This document shows, piece by piece, positions 1-16,271 of a DNA stretch of 64,000 nt; the stretch's first letter is position 1, and every line of letters starts with the position of its first letter. The position numbers were made by a program, and so were the translations under genes. Below the pieces are notes generated by a model. That model was not told where the DNA came from and ran no database searches. It worked only from the letters and a program-made list of their open reading frames with translations. Source of the stretch: Synaphobranchus kaupii (lineage: Eukaryota; Chordata; Actinopteri; Anguilliformes; Synaphobranchidae); contig CM056376.1 in the NCBI GenBank assembly GCA_029718625.1, forward strand, positions 23,303,869-23,367,868, in the 5' to 3' direction.

Positions 1-878
1 TGTTTTAAAATCATAATAATTGATCATAAAAATCCTTTTCAAAGTATTTCCCATGAACCAGCGTCTCCAGTTCGCCTAACAACTTACCTTTGACACCAGA
101 TCCTATAGGGTTTAATTAGCTAACTGACCAATGAACGATGTGTATCGATGGGTTGACATCTTTGCATGGATAGATATGATCAGATTTTAAATGTGTAACG
201 TTAACCTTATGTAAAATATATATATACACGGTGAAACTCAACCAAGGAATGCCCTAATTAGCTAGCGTAACTAGTCGTTGCTAAGTTAGCGAACTGAAAG
301 GGCTTCTAAGCTTCCTGCTACACAGCATAGATAACATGGCTAACGCTAACGAACCCTTTCAGAGGTTAAAATAACTCGGATAGCCATACCATGGCATTTT
401 GAGTAATTCGCAAACTCAAAGTTAGCTAGAGTACATTTAACGAAGCAAGCTAACCAACTAACGTTAGCGCGATAAATAAGCTATGTACGCACGGCTTTGA
501 GTAGGGAAAGGGAAGTTTTGCTAACTAGCTCCATAGCCGGCTAAACCAGGCATTGGCTGGCTTTGGCTACCTCCTAACTGGATAAGCATGTTACTGATCA
601 ATCAACAATTCCGATCATAGGTAGCCAACAAACATTACTGTACAAGAATATCGTTTAGCGTCCAAATGGACCGCTAGATGCTTCAGCAATGCCAGTGAGT
701 TAACTTACTGACATTTATACCGGCAGCTTAGATAGGGAGCTAAGTTAGCTAGCATAGCTGGCTTGCTGAAACACCACTGAAAACTTGTTTGTTGGGGTAA
801 CTTGTCAGCTAGCTTTCTGGCTAGCTCGTGAATGAATAAAAACTGACAATAGTAAACCCAAAAGCGAAAAACACTCAC
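1..878 (-). other. bin3: bin3 intron 1 (5' part)
   Basis: This stretch follows the donor of the presumed bin3 first exon. It has no convincing coding exon on either strand. Its composition is odd: the hexamers GCTAAC and GTTAGC, often extended to CTAGC, occur many times between about 245 and 830. No known repeat family was recognised. Confidence 0.45.
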
Positions 879-886
879 CAACTCAT
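879..886 (-). CDS. bin3: bin3 first coding exon (partial gene: Met-Ser-Trp start)
   Basis: On the minus strand an ATG at 886-884 is followed by AGT TG and then a donor reading gtgagtgt (878-871). The exon therefore encodes Met-Ser and two bases of a third codon. If the next exon begins with G that codon is TGG, giving Met-Ser-Trp, the N-terminus of vertebrate BIN3. BIN3 is a small BAR-domain (bridging integrator) protein that binds curved membranes and links to actin and Rho-GTPase regulation. The BAR domain and all later exons lie left of the window. With only eight coding bases, the call rests mainly on the donor, the split codon and the neighbourhood: BIN3 lies just beyond EGR3 and on the same strand in human. 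What is seen is the start and donor; the gene identity is inferred. Confidence 0.55.
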
Positions 887-1075
887 GTTTGTAGGACAAT
901 TTAATCCAATTTCATTCCGAAGTATTTACTTTTTCAAATAACTCATCTAGCTATCAAACTACAAAACGAAAAGCATTCTCTAAAACTGCGTCCAGGAAGT
1001 AGAAAAGGTGGTGTTCCTGGGGTCATAGGTTAGGTTGATTTAAACTACGGAGAGCGAAGGGGTTCCGGTCAGTTT
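887..1075 (-). promoter_or_regulatory. bin3: Probable bin3 5'UTR and promoter
   Basis: This sequence lies immediately upstream of the presumed bin3 start codon. It contains ETS-like cores (AGGAAGT near 994, and TTCCGG near 1065) and no TATA box, as expected for a housekeeping-type promoter. The transcription start cannot be fixed from sequence. The function is inferred from position only. Confidence 0.35.
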
Positions 1076-1577
1076 CATTTAACTGACAAAACTACAATCA
1101 ACTAGAAGTTCGTAAAAAAATTTTTTAGATATATTTTACTACAAATAAAATGTTTCCCATTTTTAAACCAAGTAAACATTAAATTAATTATAATTAGGAG
1201 TATGCGTTTTTAAGCATGTATCTGTGATTTGTACATTTTTGAAGCTCTGCACTTTAACAGTTACAGTTAGTTTTTTAATATGTCATTCTCACTCTAGCAT
1301 ATTCAGATATTTTGATATATTGTAAAGTATCAAAGTGTCTACAAGTGAAAATGAATTTGGAAATAATTGTCACAAGTTTCACCCAGCAAAGGGAAATGAG
1401 GAAAACATTTAACTGAACACAGACTTGGTACAGGTGAGCAATCCATTGTGCTGCTTGAATTTCTCTGTTTCCTATAACTGTGTCTGAGACTGTACAAAGG
1501 TTTTAAGCCAAACACATCAATTCACCACACTAGAGCCAACTCCACATTGTTACTAATGTTTTGTTCAGAATGTTGAA

Positions 1578-2158
1578 ATGACAAATGAACATAAACTTTA
1601 AAAAAGTCATCACATTTAATATTTGGTCGCATATCCTTTGCATACGATGACTTTGTGATGTCTGTAACCCAACCACATCAAAAGACTCTTGATATCTTAT
1701 TTCCAAATGCAGAGAGGTTGTAGTATCGCTTGTAAGAGTACTTGTAAGAGTACTTGGAAATAAGATATCAAGAGTCTTGTGATGTTGTTGGGTCATAGAC
1801 ATCAGGAAGTCATGGCATGCAAAGGATATGCAACCAAATATTAAATATAATGACTTTATTTAAATTTATGTTAACTACTTTTGGTGGGTCACATATATAA
1901 AGAAGTCCTGGAATGCCAACCAAATATTAAATATGATGACTTTATTTAAGTTTATGTTAATTTATCCAATTACTTTTCGTCCCCTAAAATGGGAGGACAA
2001 TGTACAAAAAGGGCTACAATTGCTACACAGTTCGCCTGATATGTATGTAAAAACCCTGTGCACTTTAACCTCATAGTCACTCTTCCATTTCAAATCCAAT
2101 GTGTTGGAATACAGATCCAAAACAACAGAAATTGTCCAAATACTTACGTACTGCACTG
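1578..2158. mobile_element. Degraded Tc1/mariner-type element with inverted repeat (cassette copy A)
   Basis: The segment from about 1578 to 1705 is repeated in reverse complement at about 1753-1890, making a long hairpin. The right part (1900-2158) ends in gtactgcactg followed by TA, which matches the right terminus of the element at 24706-24941, so the ends belong to one Tc1-like family. A block of about 45 bp (around 1831-1875) is duplicated at about 1918-1960. The hairpin contains the word caaaagactcttgatat (1679-1695), which recurs in the elements at 20.9, 34.9 and 46.4 kb (with a diverged form at 55.6 kb). No left terminus matching the right one was found, so the element is rearranged or truncated. 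It has no transposase coding capacity. Confidence 0.75.
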
Positions 2159-4471
2159 TATATCTTTGGGCTGGCATTTTACTCATGCCTGGAATGTGGC
2201 TTGAGGTGCAAGGAAGTAAAGGCACTATATACTGTAAATCTATTTTAATTATATAGCTGAGATGATGTCCATAGATGGATATTCCATACTGTAGGTGAGA
2301 TAGCTACCATAAGTTACCATTCTGTAAGGTCCAGAGAGAGAGTATAGAATACCAACTGTACTTTATTTGCCATAAGAATGTATGCTAACGTAGGCCTCAG
2401 TATGAATCTCACGGCTTTGAGTTCCAATCTGGAGAGGGCAATTATATAAATACGCCTGGTATATCCTGCAAAAAAATTTAATTGAGCAAAGTAAGGTTTT
2501 CAAGTTTATCTTGCTGCAATTGCTCTCCATTTGAAATGATTATGAATATACAATCTACTTGGGGATGTTACAGATGTTTTATGAATGCAATTGTTGCACT
2601 TTTTTGTAAAATCATTGTAAACAAAATACCCTCAGTACAACAATGACCCCAAATAACTTAATCAGCACACCTTGTGCTATGATTTCTAAGTATTTCAGTG
2701 GACATGATACTGTGCTGTTTGTCAAGACAAAACACATAAATCACGCAGAGATTGTTGATTGTCAGCAACACAATATATTTACTTCCGTATTTTTCATTTT
2801 TGATCACAGTGCAAATGGTACACAAATACAACTTTTCATTTTTTAAAATTCAAATGCGTTATGCATTAATAACAAAACATTTGCATTACAACAAACTGAG
2901 GAGCCAAGTAAACCATGAGGTGAACAAATCACCTCTGCACTAAAGAATGGTAATTATAATAAATTTCATAACAATATTCAGAACTTATTTTAGCACATTG
3001 TACCTTAGTATAAGGTAATAGAAAAAGCCATGAAGTAAAAACATCCACAAAATATATAACAAGACCTTTTGTTTTCTTTCAAAAACAAAACAAACAATAC
3101 TGTAGAATCTCAATGTAATGTTCCCAAATTTCCTTAAAAAGTCAGAATTTTTTGTTACGCATTTGTCCCCTTTTCTGTAAACAATATTCGTTTTTTACTG
3201 CCATGCATATTCAAATAGTCAAGATCAACCTTTGATCCCACCGGTTGATGTTATAAATGTTAAGAACCTTTTCGTGCAGCAACATGCAAACAGGAAGATA
3301 TAATTAGACAATGTTTAGAAAAAAACTCAGAAAACATAGAGTTAAAAATAATCCAAATTATGTAGATATAAAGTACAGCACAGAGCTGTATATTGAGGTG
3401 CACGGCATTGGCGGGATAAAGACTTCTTGTCAGTATCAACAAACTCAATGATTTAAAATGGTTGACACCGCCCTCTCCAATATAAAGCTTAGGGGCCTAA
3501 TCATTTATTTGAACTTTATTTGTCACCATACTGTGGGTTCAAATGGAAGAGATGAACTATCTGTCATTTACACATTTACAATAGTGAGCACAGAGGGAGT
3601 CAAGGTTATGTGAGGAATGTTTACTTTCGGACTTTAATGACCTAGCACAACAGCGGCTTTGCAGGGAGTAAATTAAATGAGTAAACACTGACATTAGCAC
3701 TGACATGGCTAAAGCTGTCATCTGACTGAGGTCACATTTGCGTTTTGTTGCTTCTGTGGATTCTTCAGCGCATATTGTTCCTAATCACCCGACCCTGCGA
3801 CCCAATTTGGCACAAGCATGGCTGGTTAGTTTGGGCTCAAGTCCAAGGCCGAATAGCCAATAGTCAGGTTGAGAGCAAGACATGAAGACAGAGGCACAAG
3901 GTTGTTCTCGAGGGAGGCCAATCTTCTTTCAGTCCACAACTTCAAATCCAATAGACTCTACCCAACCAAATACACATGCTCACTTACACATGACCAAACA
4001 GACATGTACACACAAAGCATTCATGCTACAAGAACAAGAGTTAAGTAGTTATGAAGGATTAACTCTTGGAGTGCAGGACATCTCTGTATGTAGTCATGTA
4101 TGCAATTGAACATAAAGTGAGCTTTGTTGGTAGCTTAGTAATTTTTTATTAATACTAATTTGTATAGAATCATCTAAATTTCAGCAACATTTGTTGGCAA
4201 ACACAGACTTAGTAAAAGCAACAAGAATACAAAATACCAGCAGAGCATTGGAATGACCAGTGTTTTCCCCCTCAAATAATGTTTGTTTCCTTATTCCTAT
4301 TTCCGTATGTCTTTCTTCAAAAAACATAATCATCAACATCGCTATTGGTGTCACCGTCATGAGTCTGATGTTAGAAAGTCTGATTCACAATCTCTTTACA
4401 GCCCTGTGTGGGAAACATCTATCAAGCTGTCTCTCTACTGTTGGGTATGACCGCCTTCACTTTCATAAAGC

Positions 4472-4510
4472 TGTGTGTGTGTGTGTGTGTGTGTGTGTGT
4501 CTCTGTGTGT
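4472..4510. repeat. (TG)n microsatellite
   Basis: This is an uninterrupted TG run followed by a short imperfect extension. Confidence 0.95.
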
Positions 4511-6077
4511 AACATGGATGGTGAAAAATTAGCATTCGTCAGTCTTTTTTCCAGCCAAAACCTTGATGTACCTTCTCAACAACACTGGTGCTGAATGACT
4601 GGGCTGAAAGACTGCCGGTGTCTCACTGTTGCTATAATTCGACACTAGTCAGGACTGCCAGTGCACCCAACCCCCCCGAATCTGACATTACAAATATCCA
4701 TGACATGTTTCTCACAAACTGGCATGGACGCAATTCGCAAAGCTTACTCTAATATCCAGTACTGTATATCAGTAACCGGTATCAGGAGGAGCCTGATAAA
4801 CTGAACATTATTCAGAAGGTACATCAGGTAAATCAGAAGTACTGTGCCAGTGAAAAGGCTACCGAGATTTCAAACAGATGTGATGTACAGAATAATATTT
4901 CACGCACTTAACAAAATACGGACAAAGCCCTTGGTATTTACCTATGTCTTTAAACCAAACATATTTACTTATATATTTGCACAATCTCACTTGCAGCTAT
5001 GTTGGACAAACCAAAACAAAAAATAAAACAATAAAAAACTAGTTCTTTCTTTTAATCACCTGCTGTGTGTGCATACAGTATGTCATTAATGCAGAGGGCG
5101 CCTCCTCCGTCGCATGTGCTTTTTTTTGCATCTGTAATTACATGGCAGGTGCTTTCGTTGCCAGACAGAATTATTTTGGCATTTTGCTTGTCTTTTCTGA
5201 GAGCAGCTTCCACCCTTTTCACGAGCCTTAGGTAAACACAGTTCCACTTCCAAAACCGAGCCGCATTCCATTCCATAAATCAAAATGCAAGCCCTCACCA
5301 GCTAGCAGCAAATCCACTGGGCCGACTGTATCATGAGTGAGACCTGGCCTTACTATTTTTACTGCCGCTGCCTGGCCTCGGCTTCTCAGTCTCATTTTTG
5401 GCTGAATGAGATACAAAGTAAATAAATAAATAAATAAAAAATTAAGCCAGCAGCTATTTTTCAAGTGGGCTCCACTAGAATTTGGCATATTCTGGCACCA
5501 TAAGAGCAGCTGAAATGAAGACATCACAGCAAAGCAGAATCGGCTGGAACAGCATTGCAAATCTGGCTTGATAATAGTCAGCATGAAATCTGTTGAGACA
5601 CTGAAGTTTTACAGATATAGATTATTTTTGCCCTTTCTACCTAAGAGCCAAACCTGTCTCAACTGCTCAGTATTTTGTCTCCTCAGTACCTCCATGTCCC
5701 TCAGTTCAATCAGATATACTCGAATGTACAGTTAACACGTTTAAAAAAAAAGAAAAAAAAAGGCTGTGATTCTGCATAAATTCAGGGCAGCCATATTTGC
5801 AGAGAAATTTAAAATCTTTGCTTAGCTGGAAGCAAATAACAGTGCAGAGGATTGATTTAACATTTCAGGTCAATAGAGGCATTTATTGCTTAACATTTCT
5901 TCCCAGCATAAATGGTTGTTATAGGGTGAATGCATACTGAAAATATGATACCATCTCACAAACAAGAACTGGAAAGTTGGACTTCCATTAAACGTGATTA
6001 CTTTCTCTATTTAATGCAATAACAGTAAAGGTAGTTGCTATAGATAATGTATTTATATGGCCATGTACTTCTACTTA

Positions 6078-6121
<44 letters not shown>
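6078..6121. repeat. (TTA)n microsatellite
   Basis: About fourteen tandem TTA units lie in intergenic sequence. Confidence 0.95.
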
Positions 6122-6124
<3 letters not shown>

Positions 6125-7739
6125 TGCAATATTGTAGTGATTGTTTTAAATGGATAATAAACACGTGGATGGTGTTGTAATTTTTTAGCGAATTTGACAG
6201 TTAACGTGTTCTGGTGACAAATAAATATTAAACTAAGGACAGAACAAGTCCATGCAATATGACACTTTTGAAAAGCAAGTGGTTTACATAACCGCAGTAA
6301 AAATGAGTTAACGTCGAAAATATTGAAAATGCGATGGGCTATTCATTTATCCACTTAAACAAGCTGAAAAAACTACTTTCTGGAGCCATCGGGCGTCTAG
6401 TTAATTGGAGACAGAATGGAGGCTTGCCAGAAAACGCAACGAAGGAAACCGGTACGCGCAAGCGAGGGTTGTCTTTAGAGGCACGTTTTTGATTGCGCTC
6501 TCAGTGCCCTCGCTCACAACGGCTGTCTCCAGTGCTCCTCGTTCCTGCAGGGGTTGTTTAGCTGTACAAAGCCACCCGATTGGGCGAGGTGTTATTTTTA
6601 ACAATTCTTGGAACACAAGAGTTGAGCGAACAGCGAAATTCTTACTGGGCAAGCAGCCTCAGAAATCGACAATGGCTATGTTTGTACATAATAGATTCTA
6701 AATAATATGTAAATGATAACACACATTTCTACTGAATAACAAAATAACAACAGTTTTACGCTTACATTAGTGCTCAACAAATTACAGATGTGTGCATAAT
6801 GTTACTTTTAATGGATTCACACAAAGGTTTCCTGCATCAAAACTGCAACAAAAAACAGCTATTGGTATTTTTAAATAAAAGGGTATTTCTGAGTGTTTTC
6901 CCTCCAGAAGACTTGCTTAAAATGTAATTCATGAAGGCTGATTCATATGCAGCATAAAGAGAAGAAGACTATTTTGTCAAGTATATTTGCCCTTCAGTAC
7001 TCTTGCCAGCTGTACCATACTCAGACATTCATTGGGATGCTGGCCCTCCATTCAACACAAATGTCAAGCACAAAACAGCAACGGAGACTAAATAGATAGA
7101 TACACCTGACCCCACTGAAAGACGAGCACAATTAGCACAATGGACTCCAATAACAGCCACACTTGTGTGATGGAGCATTGAGGACAGTGTAGCAAGTTTT
7201 CCACAATTCAAATATTATACATCTTGTTGTAATTTATTTATTTATTTATTTTTGTCTATTTTTAAAGAAATCTCTCACAGGCCTTGCATGTTGAATGTGA
7301 GTGCCTATATTGTGTGGGGGGAAATAGGCATGCTATTTATGTGACTGTCAATAAAATATTCAAGGAGCCTTTTACAAGAGGGATGTGAAGATGGTCTCGG
7401 GGGATCATTTTGAAAATCGTCCTAGGAATTGGCTGTTATACTTGTTACTGTCAGAATGATTCGCTTTATATTTTTTAGACAGACTGGTCTATGAGACAAG
7501 CCAAAAAAATCTGCAAACTAATATCAGGAATTTTAACAAATATTTGGTCTAACGGAGGACATACTCCTGCACCACATGCACAACTTGTCCTTGACCTCAG
7601 ATATGTAACATTTCATTTGCGTGTATATTCCCATGTGTAGACTGGAAAGCTGTTAACTGGTGCATTATAATGTATCTCCTATATGACAGAAAGGCCTGCT
7701 CTTCAAGAATCATGCAATTAAAATACACAAAAACAGTTT

Positions 7740-10238
7740 TTCAAATATCTTTTTTGTTTATTAATTTTATAAACACCTCATTCAGTGTCTCCAGGATTTT
7801 CTTTTCCTTTTTTATATTTACAACACGTATAACATTTGATATTTTCAAAATAAAAGAAATGGAAATCGCACCATGTGCGACACTGTCTCAATGCTCCTCT
7901 ATGGGCTGTATTCGGCAGTCCATCCCCACTGGCTGTGAACACAGACAGCCAAGTCCTCTGCACAAACAGTCTAATCACCATAAAACATTCTGTACTGTAT
8001 ATACAAATAGTTTGCTTCATCAAAAAAAGAAAAGCATTTTAAGAAATCCTCTGTATAAACATTCAGTCAATTTTGTTGTGCTTGCGTATATAATTTATAT
8101 GTATAATATATACTATATATTATACATACATATTCACACATACACACACACTCACAACATTTAATACTGAAGACAGCTACTGCGCTTTTTACATTCTGGG
8201 TATAAAAGATGTAGTAATATATGTTAATTTATTTCTGTACAAAATTTATCCTCAATCCCTCAGTTAGATGTTTCAAATCTCCCACAATGTGTCCAGTATG
8301 AATTGTAACCGTGACGACACTTTTAAAAATGAGTCCCATCGCACTGTGCTTGGAGTGGTATGCAAAATATTTGAACAGTTTTCATTGAACAAGGTCTCAC
8401 TAGGCAGGCATATAGCTGGCAGGCTTCAGTCAACAGTTAAACATGTAAAGGCTTTTAAAATCCAACCCCAGGCATAGAAATGATGTTGGTTTACAATGGA
8501 GTGGCAGAGATTATATTTTCAGACAGTATATGAAATATGGTGATATTAATGAGCATATGTCAGTCCAAGACAGGATATGTAACAGCATTTCATCAAGTGC
8601 TGACCAAGTGACCGAAACCAGATAGGAGAAAAAAAACAAAAAAAAAACAGCAACAATTCTGCTTGTAAAAGGACATCTTATACATTCAAAATTTATATGT
8701 GTATTATTTTCCACTGTTCTCTGCTGGTCTGACATGAATTCTCAGTTACATCCACACTGCATATATTTACAGTGGAAGTTTAATAACTTATATTTTTTTG
8801 TGATGCACCTTGTAAGCTATGATACAGTGAGATATTTTGTAATATCCATCTTATTCGATTGTATTTGCTTTACTCCAAGATAGCCGGTGCACATCATTAT
8901 TCAAAACCATAAGCATTTTACAGTAAGGACAAAAGAGAAATATCAAGCTCTTCCATTTCAAAGATGCACGTGTGAGCGAAAGATTTGCCACAACAGCCGC
9001 CATCTTAACATTTGAACAGCAAAGAAAACCAGCGATCTGACATTTTGAAATCAGGCCACGTGGAAATCAGACCACATTGTGATGGAGAAAGGAAATAATT
9101 TTCCCATCTTGATCAATGCTGATATATAAAACAAATGGCATTTTGCTATTGATGGATGGTCTGCATGTGTTTAATAGAGACAGAGTGTTCCCCCTGCAGA
9201 AATACAGCATCCACAATAGCATGCTTAACATTGTATGCAAAAAGGAATTTTATATTGCCCAGCAGCAGCAGTATTTTATATTGGACGCGACACTGCTTCG
9301 TGAAGTATGTATTGTAACTACATAAGATTAAAACCACACCAGTGTCCCCTGCATCTGTAGTAGGCCTGGCATCGAACAATTGACGGAACATACAGAGCCT
9401 CTGAATACTTTACGGGTGAAGGCAAACAAATCGGCCATGTAATGAACACCTGAAATGCTATTCATATACCTGGGAGTTTTGCTCAATCCTGGCACAATTT
9501 AGAAATCAATTTGGCCCTTACATTCCATTTTTGGCACATTCTGTCGTACAATAATTCTGCTTATAAAAACATTACAGGTTCAACAGAAAGATAGGCAAAC
9601 CAAAGTGCAGCAAATAAGGTATTATCAACAGTAAGCAAATACTATCCATTGTACTGTTAAAACAAACAGACACACAAACAAAAATGCCAAATAACCCTGA
9701 CACAACCAAGGACAGCTCACTTGTTTCTCAATGAGCTGTATTGTAAATTCTGCCTATTTTAGCCAAACCTCAGAGTAACTCTGGCCTGATATCCCTCCTC
9801 GTACTAGATTCAAGGAGGATTTTTCCACATACAGGAAACAAAAACTGCTGGAATCTGGATCTGCAATTCCACAATAGTTTAACACAGCCTCACATAAGTA
9901 CCACGGTCGAAGGGACATCCCGTTCCGGCGCGCTCTGCCACGTGCTGCCAATACGAGACCAGCAACTGGGCCCTCCAGCCTCTCTGTGCTGTACGGACGG
10001 AACTGATTCTCTCCCACTTCCCCTCAAATCTTAAAACAAAAAAAAAAGAGTCCATCTTAAAATGAAGGGAAGGGTTTCCCATCTGGAAACAAAAAGGCAG
10101 AGAGAGGGAAAGAGAGAGAGACAGGGAGAGATAAACAGTTAGAAAGAGATAGCATGAGAGTCCTATATTTCATCTCATTGTGAAAAGCAGGCCTCTCCTT
10201 TTTTCCAGTCTTGTCTTAGGAGCCGGTGCAGCCGGTTG
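7740..10238 (-). other. egr3: egr3 3' untranslated region
   Basis: This is the sequence between the egr3 stop codon and the best distal poly(A) signal. It is AT-rich on the transcribed strand and has no good reading frame. Two perfect Pumilio-type elements occur in the sense of the mRNA: TGTAAATA (8771-8764) and TGTATATA (8005-7998). Mammalian EGR3 is known to have a long 3'UTR, so a length of about 2.5 kb is plausible. An alternative AATAAA at 8233-8228 would give a shorter form. The 3' limit is an inference. Confidence 0.6.
7757..7762 (-). terminator. egr3: Candidate distal egr3 poly(A) signal
   Basis: This is AATAAA on the minus strand, about 2.5 kb beyond the egr3 stop codon. A second AATAAA lies upstream in the mRNA, at 8228-8233. 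Which one is used cannot be told from sequence. Confidence 0.45.
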
Positions 10239-15677
<5,439 letters not shown>

Positions 15678-15828
15678 CTGTATTCATCTGGGAGTAGTGG
15701 GAAATAGAATCCGTGCTGGTGAAAATGTTCATAGACGTAGGAATGTCCTCTTCGGGGTAAAGGCTTTCAGGAATGTTTATTAAACTGCTCATGGTAAGAG
15801 GGAGCTTGTCCGCTAGTTTCCCTGTCAT
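15678..15828 (-). CDS. egr3: egr3 coding exon 1
   Basis: This exon encodes the first 50 residues of egr3 plus the first base of codon 51. It begins [20 protein letters not shown] and contains [16 protein letters not shown] and SHYSQMNT, closely matching the N-terminus of vertebrate EGR3. The exon ends ACA G before the donor gtaagg. Joining to exon 2 restores Asp-Asn-Ile-Met-Asp, so the phase is correct. It is too short for ordinary open-frame detection and was found by looking upstream of exon 2. The start is the most 5' in-frame Met and matches the family start; a second Met at residue 13 is also conserved. Confidence 0.96.
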
Positions 15829-16165
15829 AGCAGTTATTCAGTCTGTCATAAATGGGAACGTATTGGTATCCGTACCGATACGACAAATGAGTTTTTAAAA
15901 TGACAACACGGTAGATGGCGGGCAATAAGAGTACTTGGAGAGAACAGAGAGACAAATCCCAGGTATGTTGTTGTATCCAAAGTTCCCGACAAATGCAACG
16001 CTGATTTATCTTGTTTTTCCACGAAACGTATGTTGACAGGAATTTTTAAAAAAGTTGATTTGTTGAGAAAATATTCGTATGCGTGTCGGGGTTAGCTGAG
16101 CGTCTGAATAAATGAAACGGTGGCGTTGGCTGCGCAAGTGTAGCGCAGCTCGGTGTATTGCTCAG
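15829..16165 (-). other. egr3: egr3 5' untranslated region (approximate)
   Basis: This lies between the start codon and the expected initiation site, about 30 bases downstream of the TATA box at 16198-16191. There is no intron signal between them. The 5' limit is inferred from TATA spacing only. Confidence 0.5.
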
Positions 16166-16190
16166 ACAGGGAACTCCAACGCTTACTGGT

Positions 16191-16198
16191 ATTAAATA
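16191..16198 (-). promoter_or_regulatory. egr3: egr3 TATA box
   Basis: TATTTAAT on the minus strand, preceded by a G/C-rich flank, lies about 360 bases upstream of the start codon. It suits an inducible immediate-early promoter. Confidence 0.6.
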
Positions 16199-16217
16199 GG
16201 GGGACGGAACAACGCTG

Positions 16218-16271
16218 TGACGTAGATGACCATTTAAGGATACACAAAGCTAGATGGCACACTATACGTCA
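16218..16271 (-). promoter_or_regulatory. egr3: egr3 proximal CRE and CArG (SRE) cluster
   Basis: Just upstream of the TATA box are CCATTTAAGG (16230-16239), a perfect CC(A/T)6GG CArG box for SRF, and TGACGTAG (16218-16225), a CRE-like site for CREB/ATF. A second TGACGTA occurs on the minus strand at 16271-16265. CArG and CRE sites are the known basis of immediate-early induction of EGR genes by serum, neural activity and MAPK. The motifs are seen directly; their use here is inferred. Confidence 0.65.

Larger units (their letters stand above)
2159..7740. other. Intergenic region between bin3 promoter and egr3 3' end
   Basis: I found no exon, RNA gene or intact transposon here. The open frames are short and bounded by AT-rich sequence. 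Only simple repeats stand out: a TG run at 4472-4510, an AAAT run near 5419-5440 and a TTA run at 6078-6121. The stretch 6400-6660 is less AT-rich and open in two frames, but shows no splice context or family similarity. Confidence 0.6.
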
